Below are positions 47,870-61,465 of a stretch of DNA of 64,000 nucleotides, one piece after another. Source of the stretch: Metopolophium dirhodum (taxonomy: Eukaryota; Arthropoda; Insecta; Hemiptera; Aphididae). A model generated the notes under the pieces. It saw nothing but the letters and a program-made list of their open reading frames with translations. It did not search any database and was not told the origin of the DNA. Location: the NCBI RefSeq assembly GCF_019925205.1, contig NC_083563.1:11603228-11667227 (forward strand), written 5' to 3'. Each line of letters begins with the position of its first letter. Position 1 is the stretch's first letter. Both the position numbers and the translations under genes were made by a program.

Positions 47870-50800
47870 TCAAGCACCTAAGTTTTCTGTGTCTGAATTT
47901 CCACCAGCATCATAACTTGCATCATTACTTGAATCAGATAATGGAGTAAATGAACGAGAACTTTCACCAACACTCTCAAAGCTGCTATTGCTACTGCTAC
48001 CACTTGAAAAATTATCACTCATCCCACCTGCTGCCATTCCACCAGCTATCATTTCTTCCAAATACGATGGAAACACTAATTAAACAAATGAATGCACCTT
48101 TTATTTTAAGCTACTGTCCACTTAAGAGGATGCTGCACAGATATTTGTTGTTTCTGTCTTACGAGTGCATAACATAGCAAATTTACACTCATCAGATTAC
48201 GTTTACTTGGTTAGTTAAAAAATTACAGTGAATAAAAAAATTATGAAACTTGATTGATGATAAGAACATCTGTGTTTGTAAGTGGGTTGTTTTTTACAAT
48301 AATTCAGTTTTGAGTGTTTAATTTACACTATATTATTTAAGCATAAATTACTAAAAAATAGAACTAGTTATTATAAAAAAACCCACATACAGACACAGAT
48401 AATGTACTTACCATCAAATTTCATAATAGGTTGATTCACTCTAATTGTTAAGCTAACAGAGCTAAAGCGTTCTCCTGAACATAAATTTGCTATGTGCTAT
48501 GCACTTGTTACACGAAGACAACAAATGGCTATGTAGCGCCCTCTTAAACACTAGTTGTCTAGTTATACATTATATAAGATAAAATATAAAAATTATTGTA
48601 ATACGTACTAGACATGTTTTCATCTTCTGACCCTGAACCTTCAGAATCGACTTCTTCATCATCTTCTTCTTCGACCTAAAATTACCAATATGAATAATTC
48701 TAGTTCATCAAAATTATCACAAAAAAAACTTACAGCTTCATCTTCGTTCCTAGATCTACCAACATCGTATATTCGTACAATTGACTCATCAATATTTTCA
48801 AACATTCCTTGATTTTCAACAATAGCTATTTGAGTATCATAACTATTGCAAGCCATATGATATATGAATTTTTTAACATCAACAGTGGCTAAGCACATAA
48901 CACAATTCATAAAAACAAATAATTATTATATTTTATAAATATAAAATATTTAACACTATGTTCATTATATCTACCTATATTTGAGTAGTCATTAGGATCT
49001 AAAGTTTTAAATGAAGTTTGGTAAGAAGAGTCATTTTCAATTTCTTGATCAATGACATACAAATACATTCCTTCTCCTGATTTGGAGAATGTCACATTAC
49101 ATTGATCAAGACTTGACACTGTCCGCAACAACTGGAATGTGCGCATATCCCAGACTTCTGTATTTGATATAATCTACAAAGTTATAGGTAAAAAAATAAT
49201 TTTCGAATTACAATTTAGCTAATTTTATAAAAAAATATGTTTTACCTCAAGTCCATTTGGATGGAAAGTTCCACTCACACATTGATTTAATTTATCAAAC
49301 TTATGGATTTCTTTTCCAGCGATGGCATCCCATAATACACCATCTGATAACACTAATTCATTTGTAGCATCAAATGCTGCTCGATTTCTACTGTACTGAT
49401 TTGAATGTTTTGGAACTAATGTTAATATTCTTTTACTAGTTTCTAAATCATATATCTAGGAAAAAATGTTAAGATTATAAGTTAATTAAAATAATTATAA
49501 TGGGTAACTGAAATTCAATAATTACTGTTGCTATTTCAGCTTTAGTTCCAAGTATTTTATTTTGGTCGTGATTGCTAAAAGTACAGTATTCTTCATGGTC
49601 CAAAGAATATCTAAACAAAAATATTATATTTTATATAGAATATAACATATTTAAAAAAAAAAAAAAAATTAAAGAAAATTTACTTAATATTGATTGCATT
49701 TTCAGTTATAGACCAAATAGACGTTAAAGGCGCTCTCCAAGAAGCAGATGATAACAACAACCTTTCATCATTACTACATTGTAAGTCTATAATATATGAA
49801 TCATGGGCTGAAAATGATAGTTCTTCTTGAGAAGTAAATAAATTGAATACTTTTATTTCACCATTGTATGTCCCAATAGCAACACGATTTTGGCTCTAAA
49901 ATTAAGAACTTTATAATTATAACGATAAATATATATTTATTATATTTTAATAGACTTACTAAAAACTCGCAACACGTGAAATATGCTTCTTCGTCATCCA
50001 TGTGGAAATTACGGGTTGGACAAAAACGACTGTGTATGAGTCTTTGGTTTAGTTTTCTAGAATGTACGTTTTTTGAAAATCGCATAGCAAAGTTTGTACA
50101 CATTGAGCTCTTTGGTTTAGGATCAGGACATTTGTGTGGACTATATGAAAATATGATTATTTATATAATATTATTTGTTTGAAAATAAAATACTTAAATA
50201 CTCACACAAATAAGTTGAATTGAGGACATGTAACCATAGGATGTTTACATGAAGCATGTTGATTGGTTAAGTATTCTGTAATAATAGATTCTAAACTAAC
50301 CTTTGAGTTAGTATTATTATCAGTAAGTAATGTTAAATCTTGGTCAATTTTTTTATGAACTGATTTAGACATAGGTGATTCAAGTTCTAATTCTGGCTCC
50401 GGTTTTGGACGATTTTCTGATCGTCTAGATATATAAAATACAATTAATATATTTGCTTAAGAGGACGCTATACCTTTATGCGTTGTCTCCGTCTTACAAA
50501 TTTACAACACAACAAAAAACTGTTTTGCGCGGTAAAGAACCGAGAAGGCTACAGTCATAGCTAAGAAACGAGATTTTCACCACATAAAAAGGAGAGCTTT
50601 GGCTGTGCAACATTGTTTTTATTTTTTTGATATCATTTATATAAAAAAAGTTTTTCGAGTTTGAAAAACACCAAAATTAATGGTTTTTGAAACAGTAAGA
50701 ACTTATTTCATATAAGTGATATCAAAAAAATAAAAACAACGTTGCATAGCCAAAGTTCTCCTTTCATGTGGTGCAAATCTTGTTTCTTAATTATGACTGT

Positions 50801-53800
50801 AGCCTTCTTGATTCTTTCCAGCGCAAAACAGTTTATGCTATGTTGTACATATGTAAGACGGAGACAATGCATGCAGGTATAGCGTCCTCTAAGAGGACGT
50901 CGCTACTGCATATGTTGTCTCTGTCTTACACACGTAGGGCAGACTAATCACATTTACGTAGTCTGAGTAGAACTCGCTTAATTTTTGGTTCTAAAGTAAA
51001 AATACCTATTTTAAAATATGACAATATTTCAAAGAGCAAGACGGTGCATTTTTTCATTATTACGAATATAATACTCAATATATTGTTTAGAAATAACAAA
51101 CATTAAAACATTTTTAAACAAACTGTAACTTTTAAACGCACCATATTATAATATGGTGTTATAATATTATATTTTGAATATTCTCATATTTCAATTTTAT
51201 AATAGGTATTTTTATTCAATAATCAAAATTGAGCAAGTTCCGACTCGTTTCACTATTTCATGCGTGTGTAAGACGAAGACAACATATGCAGGTGCGACGT
51301 CCTCTTAAGATATTTAAACACAATTAATAAACCAAATATTAAATAAATACAAAATACCTATTGACATTCAAACGTATTGGAGTTGAATTTATTCCTCTGG
51401 CACTAAATCCTGCACCTAAAGGACCATTAGATGAATTGGCTAATTCAGATTTTTGGTTCTGAATCGTGTGTCTAGAACTTATTGGGGATATTCCTCCTCC
51501 AATCGATCGATTCTTCAGTACAAAATTATTTATTAGGATATATATAATTGAAGAACAAAACTAAGTATCATAATTAATATAATTTATTATGATGTCATAA
51601 GTATTGTCTCTAACTTACAAATGTATAACATATAAAATTAGCATTCATCAAACTACTTTGAATTGTTTGTTTTAATATTACTCTAAATTTAAAAAAAAAA
51701 TATAATATTTAAAGATAAGAAAATTAATGTTTTCTTTTTATTATAATTTTAAATCAATTTATGAGCTTTTTAATATTTTAATATTTTACATACTAATACC
51801 TCGCTTTAAAATTAGTATATAAAAACCGATGAGACCACTGAAAGATTCTTACCTTTGAATAATTAGATAATAAATCTATTTACTGTAATATAAAAACTAT
51901 CAACACAAAATAGTCTCTGCTGAATGGAAATTTTACATGAAGACACCGCATGCATCAAAACTTCTAACATAATACTTACACGGCAATGGGAAATATATGT
52001 AAATGGTGTAGACTTTTTCTCAGCTATATTAAGATTTGCCTCTTGTACTAATGATTCTGCAGTTGTGGACAAACCTTTTGCCATTAAATGTTGATACATT
52101 AAAAGGAGCAATTGTTGTTCATTGAAATTAATTTTAGTTTGTGCAACAACGTTTGCCTACAAATAAAACAATTATACAGAAAATCATTGAAATTGATAAT
52201 TTTATATATTTTTAGTCACTTAGTGGCACTAAACTAGGATGACCATACCCGTTTAAAACGAGATTGTCCCTGTTTGAGAAACATGTCACCTTGTCTCAAC
52301 AAACATCAAACAGGACATTTTTTATCCAGTTTTTCCATATTGTTATACTTATAGATATGTGTATACAGAGCTGATTATATGATAATCTTATGTTGGATAA
52401 ATAATATTATAGAAATAAAGAACAATGATAAAAAAGTAATAATAAGTTATATAAATTATATCAAAATTCTTCTTAAATTGTAGTATTCAATATTTTTTAT
52501 TTTCAGTAGAATCAAGCTTGTTTTATTATTCACAATAATTTAACGTAAAACAAATTCTAGTCAATTGAATATCTTTGCTTTAAGTTATAAATTTAAAGAT
52601 TTGCTCACAAACACTGGTGCTAAAAAAAAGGCACCAGGATGCATAGACCATATCATTGACATGGTTCATTATCCTGGTGTAGGATAATTTTAAACCGGTT
52701 TAGGCTAGCGATTTTTATATAACTTATATACTATTTTTCTAATAAATTCCATGGAACTACTGGATTTTTAACTATTTAAACTTTAAACTAAACCAGTTCA
52801 AATAGTTGGTGCAGAATAAAGTTCAAAGTTTCAGTAAGAATTTTAACAAATTAAAAACATACTCGATTTATATTTGCCAATGACGCTTCTATTTCAGCTC
52901 CATTACTTTTTTTTTTCCCCGCAACTAATTCCATTAACTCTAAAGCATATTTTTGAAATGTTACATGTTCTTGACGTTTTTCTTGCAATACAGGATTTTT
53001 CATTAAACCTATAATATTATTTATAAAATGTATTGCATTTTCTAATTGATAAAATGCATTGATAAGATGCATTCACATTAAAATTCTTAAAATAATTAAT
53101 TACATACTTTGTAATTGGCCAGTGTTAAATAAAGGTAATTTGCTGATAATTTGGCGAACTGATTCACTGCGAGCCAATCCAGCTAATGCACGACTTGCTA
53201 ATCCTCGTATAGCATCAACATCAGTAATTGGTGTTTTAATAGTCATTAAAGTAAGTAAGACCTATGGTTAAAAAATTATAAGCTCTATGTTACACACTTT
53301 TTTAAAAACTTTTTTCTGTATACAATCAATAAAATTAAGGTATAGAAATATATTTAAAATTTTATTTTTCATACTGTATTCATGTTAAGAATATACACAA
53401 TTGCTCGAGACAAATCATAAAAATATCGCAGTTTTGCGCGGTTATTAAATAATAACAAAATGTACTAACAAAAAAGGTAATAATTTGCAAAGGAATATTA
53501 ATATATGTAAATAAAATATGTGTAATAATCGCAATAGTAAATATATACGCGCGAATGGAATCAAACAATTGAAAACAAGATAATACAACTCACTACGTAT
53601 ACAGCTGCAGTTCTGTTGCAACCGACACCAACCTGTTTTTAGGGGGGGGGGGTCGCCTCAAGACAAATTTGGGTCAGGTAAGTGGTATTTTCTTAATGTG
53701 AATAGAATACAGTAGAGTGTACTCTTGGTAAATAGAAGCTCACGGGGAAAAAAAATTTGGCTTACTAAAAAATTTGAGTTATTAAAATCTTAATGTGTTA

Positions 53801-56800
53801 TTGTTATTTGAAGGGGAATTTCATTTGTTCGAGATGTTGAGAATTTCAAAAGTACACTGTATTTAGATTTTCAAGTAAATTTTTAATTATTTCATGGATA
53901 ATAATTTATTTAATTATTTCTAAACTAGGTTAAAATATCTTAATTGCAATTATATAACCTTGTCTTTTTAAGTATACAAGTTTGGAGAGAAGTTAAGAAT
54001 CTAAGTGATAGCTACTACACCAAATAAATTACTATAAAATAACACAAGTCATATAATCGCAACATATTTAAACTACTCAACCAATCATAAATACTGAAAC
54101 CAAACTTGCCATAATTCCATTATTATTTCTAATACAATCCCAAATTTTTTCAATCACGGCATCATCACAAGTCTTAGGTGTTCGTTTTTTAGCTGATCCA
54201 TGTGATGAATAGTATGCTATACTTCCACTTTCCTAAAGTATAATATTTATTGTTTAGTTTATAATACCAAATCAAAGGGAAATATAGAATTATATGAAAT
54301 ATATACCCTATGTATTGGTGCACAAACACAAGTTATAATGACAGAAAGTGCAGCTTTTTGAATATCAGCATCTAACAGATCTCCTTCAGCTGCTTTTATA
54401 ATAATATTTAATCCAACATTGTCATTTTCAGCTTGTGGGTCATTTTCTTCCACTGTGGAGGTATCATTTTGATTATCTGTTGGAACTTTAGGTGATGGTA
54501 TTTCACATAATGCCAATTGAACTTTTGGTAATACAGCACATATGTTTAATACTTCAAGTGCATTTTTAATCATTTCACATCTATAACAAAATTGAATAGT
54601 TTAAAATGTATAATTAAATAAATCAATTATTTTATCTACTCGTGCCTTCCGGAAAAATTCCATTCATGGGCCAAACTGATTATTTGCAATAATAAACTTA
54701 AGCCACCCAATTTAAGTAATTGATCAATTGGTGTCCAATGGCTTTTCAGGGACACAGCATTTGATAATAGCTCTATTTCTTCTTGGACTTCAGCACGAGA
54801 TTTTTTTGTAGACTAAAAAAAGTATATAATATAGATATTGTTTACTTAATTAAGTTTTTAAAATGTCATACTTTATAACCAGGTACTGTGAAAAAATTAT
54901 GAACCATTGTTGATGAAATTAACAGACCAGAATCTCTCATTTTCGCTCTACGTATTTGCTGAGCTTTTATATGTAAATGTGCTTCAAAATAATGTTTCAA
55001 ACCAGCACATACATGACGAATAATTTGTCTTGCAGAACATTCGGCATCTTCAGTTAATGAACTATATGCTGGATCTTCAGATGAAAGAATAGGCAATGTA
55101 CTAACCTGTAAAAATTATTATTAGGAGTACATTTTACTTACTTAATTTAATTTGGAATAAGTTAATTAATCATACCACATTAAACAGCTTACGTAATCCG
55201 TCATGGTTATCAAATATTTCTTGAATAACTCTAAAATGAAAACTATAACTGAAGAACATAGTTGCATGACATCTACTAGAATCGTGAGAACACTCCAACA
55301 TCCAAAGTGCATACCTTATGAGTGATGATTAAAACCAAGTTAAATATGATAAGAAAACAATAAATATTATTAAACAAAAAAATACTTTGACATACTTTAC
55401 AAGATCAACAAGGACATGTTCAGGTAAAAGACAAATCCTTTCCATTGCTTCCTCGCAATATGACAAATAATAAAAGCAAATTGAAACACCAGTGGATGGA
55501 ATACTAGGTTTTGGAATTAGAAGTAGTTTCTAAACATAAAATAAATTAATATATTTTTTGAACAACATACCTACATACAACATTTAAAACCTTAATTATT
55601 AAATTTCAGATTAGTCTAAACTTTAGACTCTAAATCATACCTCGTTTATAGTGTGTGCCATATACAAATTAGAAAATAGGTATAAGTATTCTGTATTTAC
55701 CAGCGAGTGTACAAGAATTTGCATTGCCAGATCAAATATAATTATAAGCAATTAGTTTGGTAGGTATAAAAAACAAACTTTAATACAGTTTGACCATACT
55801 AACCTAACCTATCAATAGTATTTGTCATATTAAATCATAATAATATATTCAATTTTAAATCATTTTTTTTTTAATTTACTAGTTTTGGACTAGGTTTAAT
55901 GTACAGTTGCGGTATTATATAAAAATAAAAAAAACTGATTTCGAGCCCTATAATGTTTCGTTCTATAATCTTTCCAGCTACTAACTATCGCAGAGTTTCA
56001 ACGAACCTATTGAAAACGGTAAGTGATTTCTGAGTCTAGCGGACAAAGAAACAAGAAACATTAATTTAGATATAAAAAGATGATATCATTTTTATTTAAA
56101 ACTGTAATATTATATTTATACATTTCAATTTTATATTTTATTCTTTGTTCTGTGCCCAATCAAACAGTTGTATAATTTTATTTTATTTATTTTTAGATTC
56201 TGAGCAGAGCAAAAAATATATATTAGTTTTATAATTAAATAATTTTTAACATTTTACAATTATAAAATTTTTTAAAAGTTAATCAAATCTAGTGTCAAGA
56301 TTAAAAAATTCCCTTGACTTATTCAAATAATCAGGAAAAACTAAAAAAACAAATTGATTAAAAAAATGCACGCAGCTTTACAATATAAAAAAATACCTCT
56401 CAAAAATAATAATTTTGCGCAGGAAACGCTTCAGTACACAACTATTTCACGAAATAGAATCATTAATATAATACATATTATTATTTTCTATACACAACAA
56501 TATGTTCATAATATTTTGATTTTAGATCAATCTTAAGCTATTTAAACCACAATTACCTATTCACTCTGTTCTACAGTACCTACGTCGGTATTGACATACA
56601 GCTTAATTAATATTAAATAAATGATATATTATACTTGTATGCTCGGTTCTAAGAGGATGCCACACCCCCATGTGTTGTCTCGGTCTTACAAGTACGTAAC
56701 ATACCAAATTGTACGCTCAGCAAAGACTTGTAGCTCCGTTAGTTTAAAAATTAGAGTGAATTGACCTATTATCAAATTTAGAAATAAGATAATAGGTAAT

Positions 56801-59800
56801 TAGATAATATTATCTAATGAACCTCGTTGAATTTTTTTTTATATTTTAATTTTAAAACAAGTTATGAGTATTTTAAAATTGTGAATTATTTGTGCCTTTT
56901 AAAATACTTATAACTTCTTTTAAAATTAAAATATAAAAAAAGAACCCATTGAGGTTCACTATACTCTATTCAGAATAAGAGCACACCAGATTTACATAGC
57001 AAAACCGGTTTTTACCGTCGCTGCCTGGTGTGCTCTTATTCTGAATAGAGTATAGATAATATTCTTACTTCTTAATTTGATAATAGTCAATTCACTCTAA
57101 TTTTTTAACTAACGAAGCTACAGAGTTACACATGTTTTGCTGAGCGTACAATTTGCTATGTTCTACACTTGTAAGACCAAGACAACACATGCGGGTGTGG
57201 CGTTCTCTTAATTTTTTGAGCGGGTAGGTTATTTTTAGAACCATCGCAACTCTTAATTAAATTAAGTTTGGCACTAATGAGTTTACATAAAATATAATAA
57301 ACATACTTGTAATCCTTGCGAACCAATAAATTCTGTGGCAAATTTTTTATGGCATAAAAGAGCAGCCAAGTATTTTAATGCTTCAAAAGTTAAATAACCA
57401 TTTTGTTTTTCTGAAGAATTAATTATTTTCATTACTAAGTTGAGTGCATTTTTCTCATAGGCATGGCTTAAGAACTAGAAACAAATTGTATAATACATAA
57501 TACATACATATAATACATTATAATATAAAATACATACCTCTTGATATTCTCCAGTAGGTACTAAATATTTGAGACAGTAAACTAATTTTGTTGTCAAAGT
57601 AGGAGGATATATTTGTATCCAGTTGCTTGCATTAGACTCAGGAAAAGATGAGTTACTATCACCACAAATTCCATTTTCTTCTCTTTCTAAAATATATTTT
57701 TAGATTGAATAATTAAAATAAAATAGTATAAAAATTAACTGCAGTGTTACAAGGAATGTATTCATGAAAAGAATTTCTTTTAAAATAATGTGCCAAACAT
57801 ATTAATTTTAATGAAAAAATAATTAAATATGGAGCAAAATCCTTTTATCTACAAAAAACAAATAACATTTTCTGTTCCTTCAGAATTTTGTAATAATTAC
57901 AATGAATAAGTTCTAGACAGTTCTAGTGTCAAACCTATAGTTAACATAAATATAATTATTTGTTAAGAGCAGACTAAAGGTACCTACATAAAAACTATGT
58001 TTTTAAATTAATTAGAAATCACGAGAAGAAAATAATTATATTTAAAAGAGTTTCAAATTAAAAAGCATGTGGTTTTATCAAATAATTAGCTCAAAATTAT
58101 AAATTAACAATATCAGGATTTTGACTTCTTATTTCACGATTTTTGCACTAACTTGTTTCTTTTCTCAAGAAATGACAAAAGAAAATTTTCTATTATTTTA
58201 AAAAAATAACAAAATCATTTTTATATGGAACATGCCAAACACTGGTAGTAAAAATACTTGATTTACTAGGAGAGTGCTCAAAACTAATATTAATGTTCTG
58301 GTTAGAATCTTCAACAGTATTATCAACTTCATTTGAATTAAGAGTACTTGTTGGTTTATGCTGCACTTAGCAGTCATAAAGAAGTATGTTTTGATTATAT
58401 TATAATGGTAAATTGTAATGTCACGTAGTGTAGCCCACTCAAAAAATATTTTGATGAGATTTTAATTAATTTCAAGAGTTTAAATGATGTAAATATTTTT
58501 AATATATATAAATATATTTATTTAAATACCTAGGTACTATACAATTAATGATTTTTTATAGTTTAAAATTCGTCAAATATTATAAATTAAAATAAGTTTT
58601 ATTAATTATTTATTTAAAGAATGAAGAATTACTTTTTTTTTTGGGAGACGGAGCACTTGTATCATCACTAGGTTCATCATTATTTGTATTTTGATATGGC
58701 TGTGTGCTTTGATTGATTTCATTTTCTTCACAAAACTGAGTATAATATGAATGCAGACGATCCAGTATAATTGGGACAAGTTTATTATTATCTTCTCTAC
58801 ATAATTTAAAATTGTATTTTAGTAACATATTAGTCTACGTCTCTATATATTATTATAAATACTAAAAATCTAACTATACACACTTAAAATTAGCAGCAAT
58901 GTCTGTCAACTCCATACAAGATGCCAATAATCCTGTTGCATAAGTTTGCAATGGTTCATTAGTATTTTCTGCCCAAGTGAATAACCTTTGAATAAGTTGA
59001 TCATTTGCAGGCTAGAAAACATAATTTATTTATATGTTTCAAAACATTAGTCTTATTAATTAAAGATTTACTCACGCTTTCAAAAACAACAGTTGTTTCT
59101 AAACCTGGTATGAGGTTCATTATAAGCCTACATGCAGCAACATTTAAATCGTGGTTATCTTTAGTTCGTCTTGGCCAATGATGTTCTTTTAAATAATCCA
59201 TTACTAACTGAAAATATTTGATAAATACAAATGTGAATTATATGTTAATTTAAGAAAAATAAAAATATTTATTAATTTTAATATCTACCTTATTCATTAA
59301 AGAATCTTTGCGGAACAGAATCTTATACATCTGGCCCAATACACAAGTAGGATCTATTCGAGATGGATGGCGATCATCAAAGGGATCTGGGTCTTTTTTA
59401 AGATAATTTTTTGATTCTGCTTCAAATAATTCACATAATCTGGAAAAAGTTAAAATCACAGTATTAATGATATTAAGATATTTTAGTCATAAGCCATGTT
59501 TTGTAAGTCTATTAAACAAGGAAAAGGTTCAGGTGTTTGAGGGTAATTTAAATGTATAAATAAGAAACTTATTTTAGTATACCATTTGCTTAAAATAGTA
59601 GGTATTATTAAACTTTCAAAATTAAAAGGAATCTCAACTAAGAGACTATATCTCAAGCTATTAATTTATAAAAATTGAAAAAAGATCGATCATTAATATT
59701 ATGACGATTTCAATTACTTGATCAACGTCGGTATTGGGTTGTAGTTAGGGGTAGGCATTTCATCTTCCCATCTTCGAAGCAAGTTGGTCAGCTCACTGAC

Positions 59801-59812
59801 AGACTGCTCCAT
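47870..59812 (-). CDS. DCAF1: DDB1- and CUL4-associated factor 1 (DCAF1/VprBP, Mahjong)
   Basis: Twenty-seven coding exons starting at 59718-59812, 59289-59439, 59076-59207, 58884-59011, 58633-58796, 58267-58365, 57538-57686, 57307-57474, 55396-55529, 55176-55314, 54872-55105, 54640-54812, 54307-54580, 54101-54232; then 53108-53261, 52863-53008, 51980-52156, 51358-51512, 50206-50424, 49960-50140, 49684-49895, 49526-49610, 49246-49455, 48975-49173, 48734-48888, 48609-48675, 47870-48075. Total 4,338 nt, 1,445 aa, all in phase. DCAF1 is the substrate receptor of the CUL4-DDB1 ubiquitin ligase and binds Merlin and Lgl. Markers are DPDPFDDRHPSR near the N terminus, armadillo-type helices (YFEAHL, IPSTGVSICFYYLSY), a LisH motif at about 835-867, a WD40 propeller, DDB1-contact WDMR at 1245-1248, VENQG, and an acidic Ser-rich tail after 1355. 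Human DCAF1 is 1,507 aa. The exon 14 donor (GTTTCA) is the weakest site. Confidence 0.95.
48122..48547. mobile_element. TTAA-flanked fold-back MITE in DCAF1 intron 26
   Basis: TTAA then GAGGATGCTGCACAG at the left, and GCGCCCTC then TTAA at the right. Internal blocks GTTTCTGTCTTACGAGTGC and, in complement, GTCTTCGTGTAACAAGTGC align. Same family as the elements in introns 18 and 8. Confidence 0.7.
50457..50892. mobile_element. Fold-back MITE 1 in DCAF1 intron 18
   Basis: TTAA plus GAGGACGCTATACC at the left is mirrored by GGTATAGCGTCCTC at the right. The arms, each close to 190 bp, pair almost end to end, e.g. TTTTTATTTTTTTGATATCA with TGATATCAAAAAAATAAAAA, leaving a loop of roughly 50 bp. 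No coding capacity. It adjoins the next element through a shared TAA. Confidence 0.82.
50890..51308. mobile_element. Fold-back MITE 2 in DCAF1 intron 18, abutting the first
   Basis: Starts GAGGACGTCGCTACTGCATA and ends, in complement, GAGGACGTCGCACCTGCATA, followed outward by TTAA at 51305-51308. Arms are ~100 bp with a TTGTCT.YGTCTTACACACG core. Its left border shares TAA with the previous element, so two insertions occurred at one site. Confidence 0.8.
53710..53859. mobile_element. Pogo/Tc1-type 150 bp MITE in DCAF1 intron 14
   Basis: CAGTAGAGTGTACTCTTGG at the left and, in complement, CAGTGTACTTTTGAAATTC at the right, each bordered by TA. Short, non-coding and consistent with a TA-target MITE. 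Confidence 0.5.
56649..57211. mobile_element. Long fold-back MITE in DCAF1 intron 8
   Basis: The left end AAGAGGATGCCACACCC and the complement of the right end AAGAGAACGCCACACCCGC match, as do TGTTGTCTYGGTCTTACAAG blocks, a TTTGCT..GCGTACAATTTGC-like stretch and an A/T-rich arm around 56840-56930. TTAA lies at 57208-57211; the left site reads CTAA. A smaller palindrome is inserted within it (56961-57053). Confidence 0.78.
56961..57053. repeat. 93 bp snap-back sequence with perfect 29 bp arms
   Basis: ATACTCTATTCAGAATAAGA continuing to GCACACCAG (56961-56989) is perfectly reverse-complemented at 57025-57053. The loop is 35 bp and comparatively GC-rich (AAAACCGGTTTTTACCGTCG inside). Perfect arms inside an older fold-back element suggest a separate, younger insertion. 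Confidence 0.85.
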
Positions 59813-61465
59813 AGCTCTATGCAACGGTAACTAAACACCAAGCGACCACTAAATCGGGACGACGTTCAACCCTGATGAAAATAAATAATTAATAATGATT
59901 AACAACGGAGTCTGTGGTGATAAAATTATAAAAACAACGGATTTTAGGATCTATTTTTTCTACGGAAAAATTAACTAAAAACCTTACTAATCACTATATA
60001 CTCGCAGCCAAAGGTAACATTTAGTCCTTCAGTCTGTTCAGCGGAAGTCACAAGCACAACAAGTAACAAGTAACGACAAACAACCAGAAACGACGAGCAA
60101 CCGGAGCGACAACAACTACAACGCGCGACTCTTGTCTGGACAGCCGACGGACCGCAATGTTTTTCGAGGTTATGTCACCGCGAATCGCCGAGAAAGACAC
60201 CGGGAGCGCTGGCCAACGCTATCAGCTAATCAGCTATCAGCACAACAATATCAGCACTGCAGCCGCTCTTTGTTTTGTATAATTTTCATTGCGAACTGCG
60301 AAGACATATTAAATATTATTAATATTAATAATATAAGACGCACAGACGTACAGTTTAGATATAATATTGTACTTTGTACTGATCCCTATTCGTCCATTCA
60401 GCCATTCAGCCATTCAGGTATTCAATTATTAATATCTTGTTTGCACGCGCGAGTGGCAATTAGTGCGCACTCAGCACTGCGCAACTCCAAACTGCCGAAG
60501 TCTGCGCGGCTCTCATACGACAACAATAATAACAAATAACAATACATACGACGGTGGCAGGCTTTCTCGTAATATGTTGCTGATAAACAGATAAAACAAC
60601 AACAGACGACGATAATAACATAGAATAATATTATACCTATTTTAAGTTTAAGAGGATTGGCTTCCCAGTGCTTACCCGCCCAATCTTTCCGGCTCTTTAC
60701 CCGCAGTACCACACTACCACTATTCACTAACCGTTTCTGTTTGTGGAGTGCGATTGTCTGTCGCGTGTGTTAACAATTATTATTGTAGTTTGTTTAATAA
60801 AATTTTAAATTTCACTTTTCCTAGAGTAGAAACAAAGCGGCGTCTACCATTTTCGCGGTCTTTTTCCCTCCTTTCGTTTTGCAATCGTCAGTCGTTCTCA
60901 AACCACCGTCGACGGTCTACCCGCGGATCCGCCATCACCTGAGTACCTGACACCTTCACCACCAACCACCACGCGTGCAGCACAGGTAATATTAAATATT
61001 GTCATACAAAAATAAAAATCTTTTCGACACAATTTTCCTCATCAGCACGTCCATTCACTACGACCATTCATCTTACGAGATCGAATTGGACAACAAAAAA
61101 ATTGTTGAATACCATTAATCCGGCGGCCGTGTCATTTCGTTCTTTAGTTAAACTTTTTTTCACTTTTCCGTCGATCCGAGGTCAAGTACAACACGATTGA
61201 TAATATCTCCATATTATTACCATTCCCTTAAACGAATCGTTCAATGTTATATTATCCGCCATTTCATTTTGTGTGCCTGGCACTCCCGCTGTTTATTTTT
61301 CAATTGCACTGATTTGGTATGGGCATGTTTAGCTAATAAGATTATGGTAATCTTTCATCTTCAAAATTTGTTTTTAAATTCCTTGAGTAATATTGTGCGA
61401 TTTTTTCTTGTACCTACATGTCAGTATTTTTAATATACGATTGTTGATTATCAGTTGTTTTAGCT
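59813..61465. promoter_or_regulatory. DCAF1/endosulfine divergent promoter and 5' UTR region
   Basis: DCAF1 (minus) and the endosulfine gene (plus) diverge here. CpG-rich DNA spans about 60000-60980. On the minus strand a splice acceptor (TTTTCATCAG, complement near 59872) precedes the DCAF1 start, so a 5' UTR intron is likely. On the plus strand GCACAG|GTAATA at 60985/60986 is a good donor that would join a non-coding first exon to the acceptor ending at 61463. The frames at 60132-60539 and 60422-60727 oppose each other and show no domains. Confidence 0.65.

Noticed and set aside
60132..60727. Open frames of 135 and 101 codons between DCAF1 and endosulfine
   Set aside because: They overlap in opposite directions in the CpG-rich promoter region and have no recognisable motifs.
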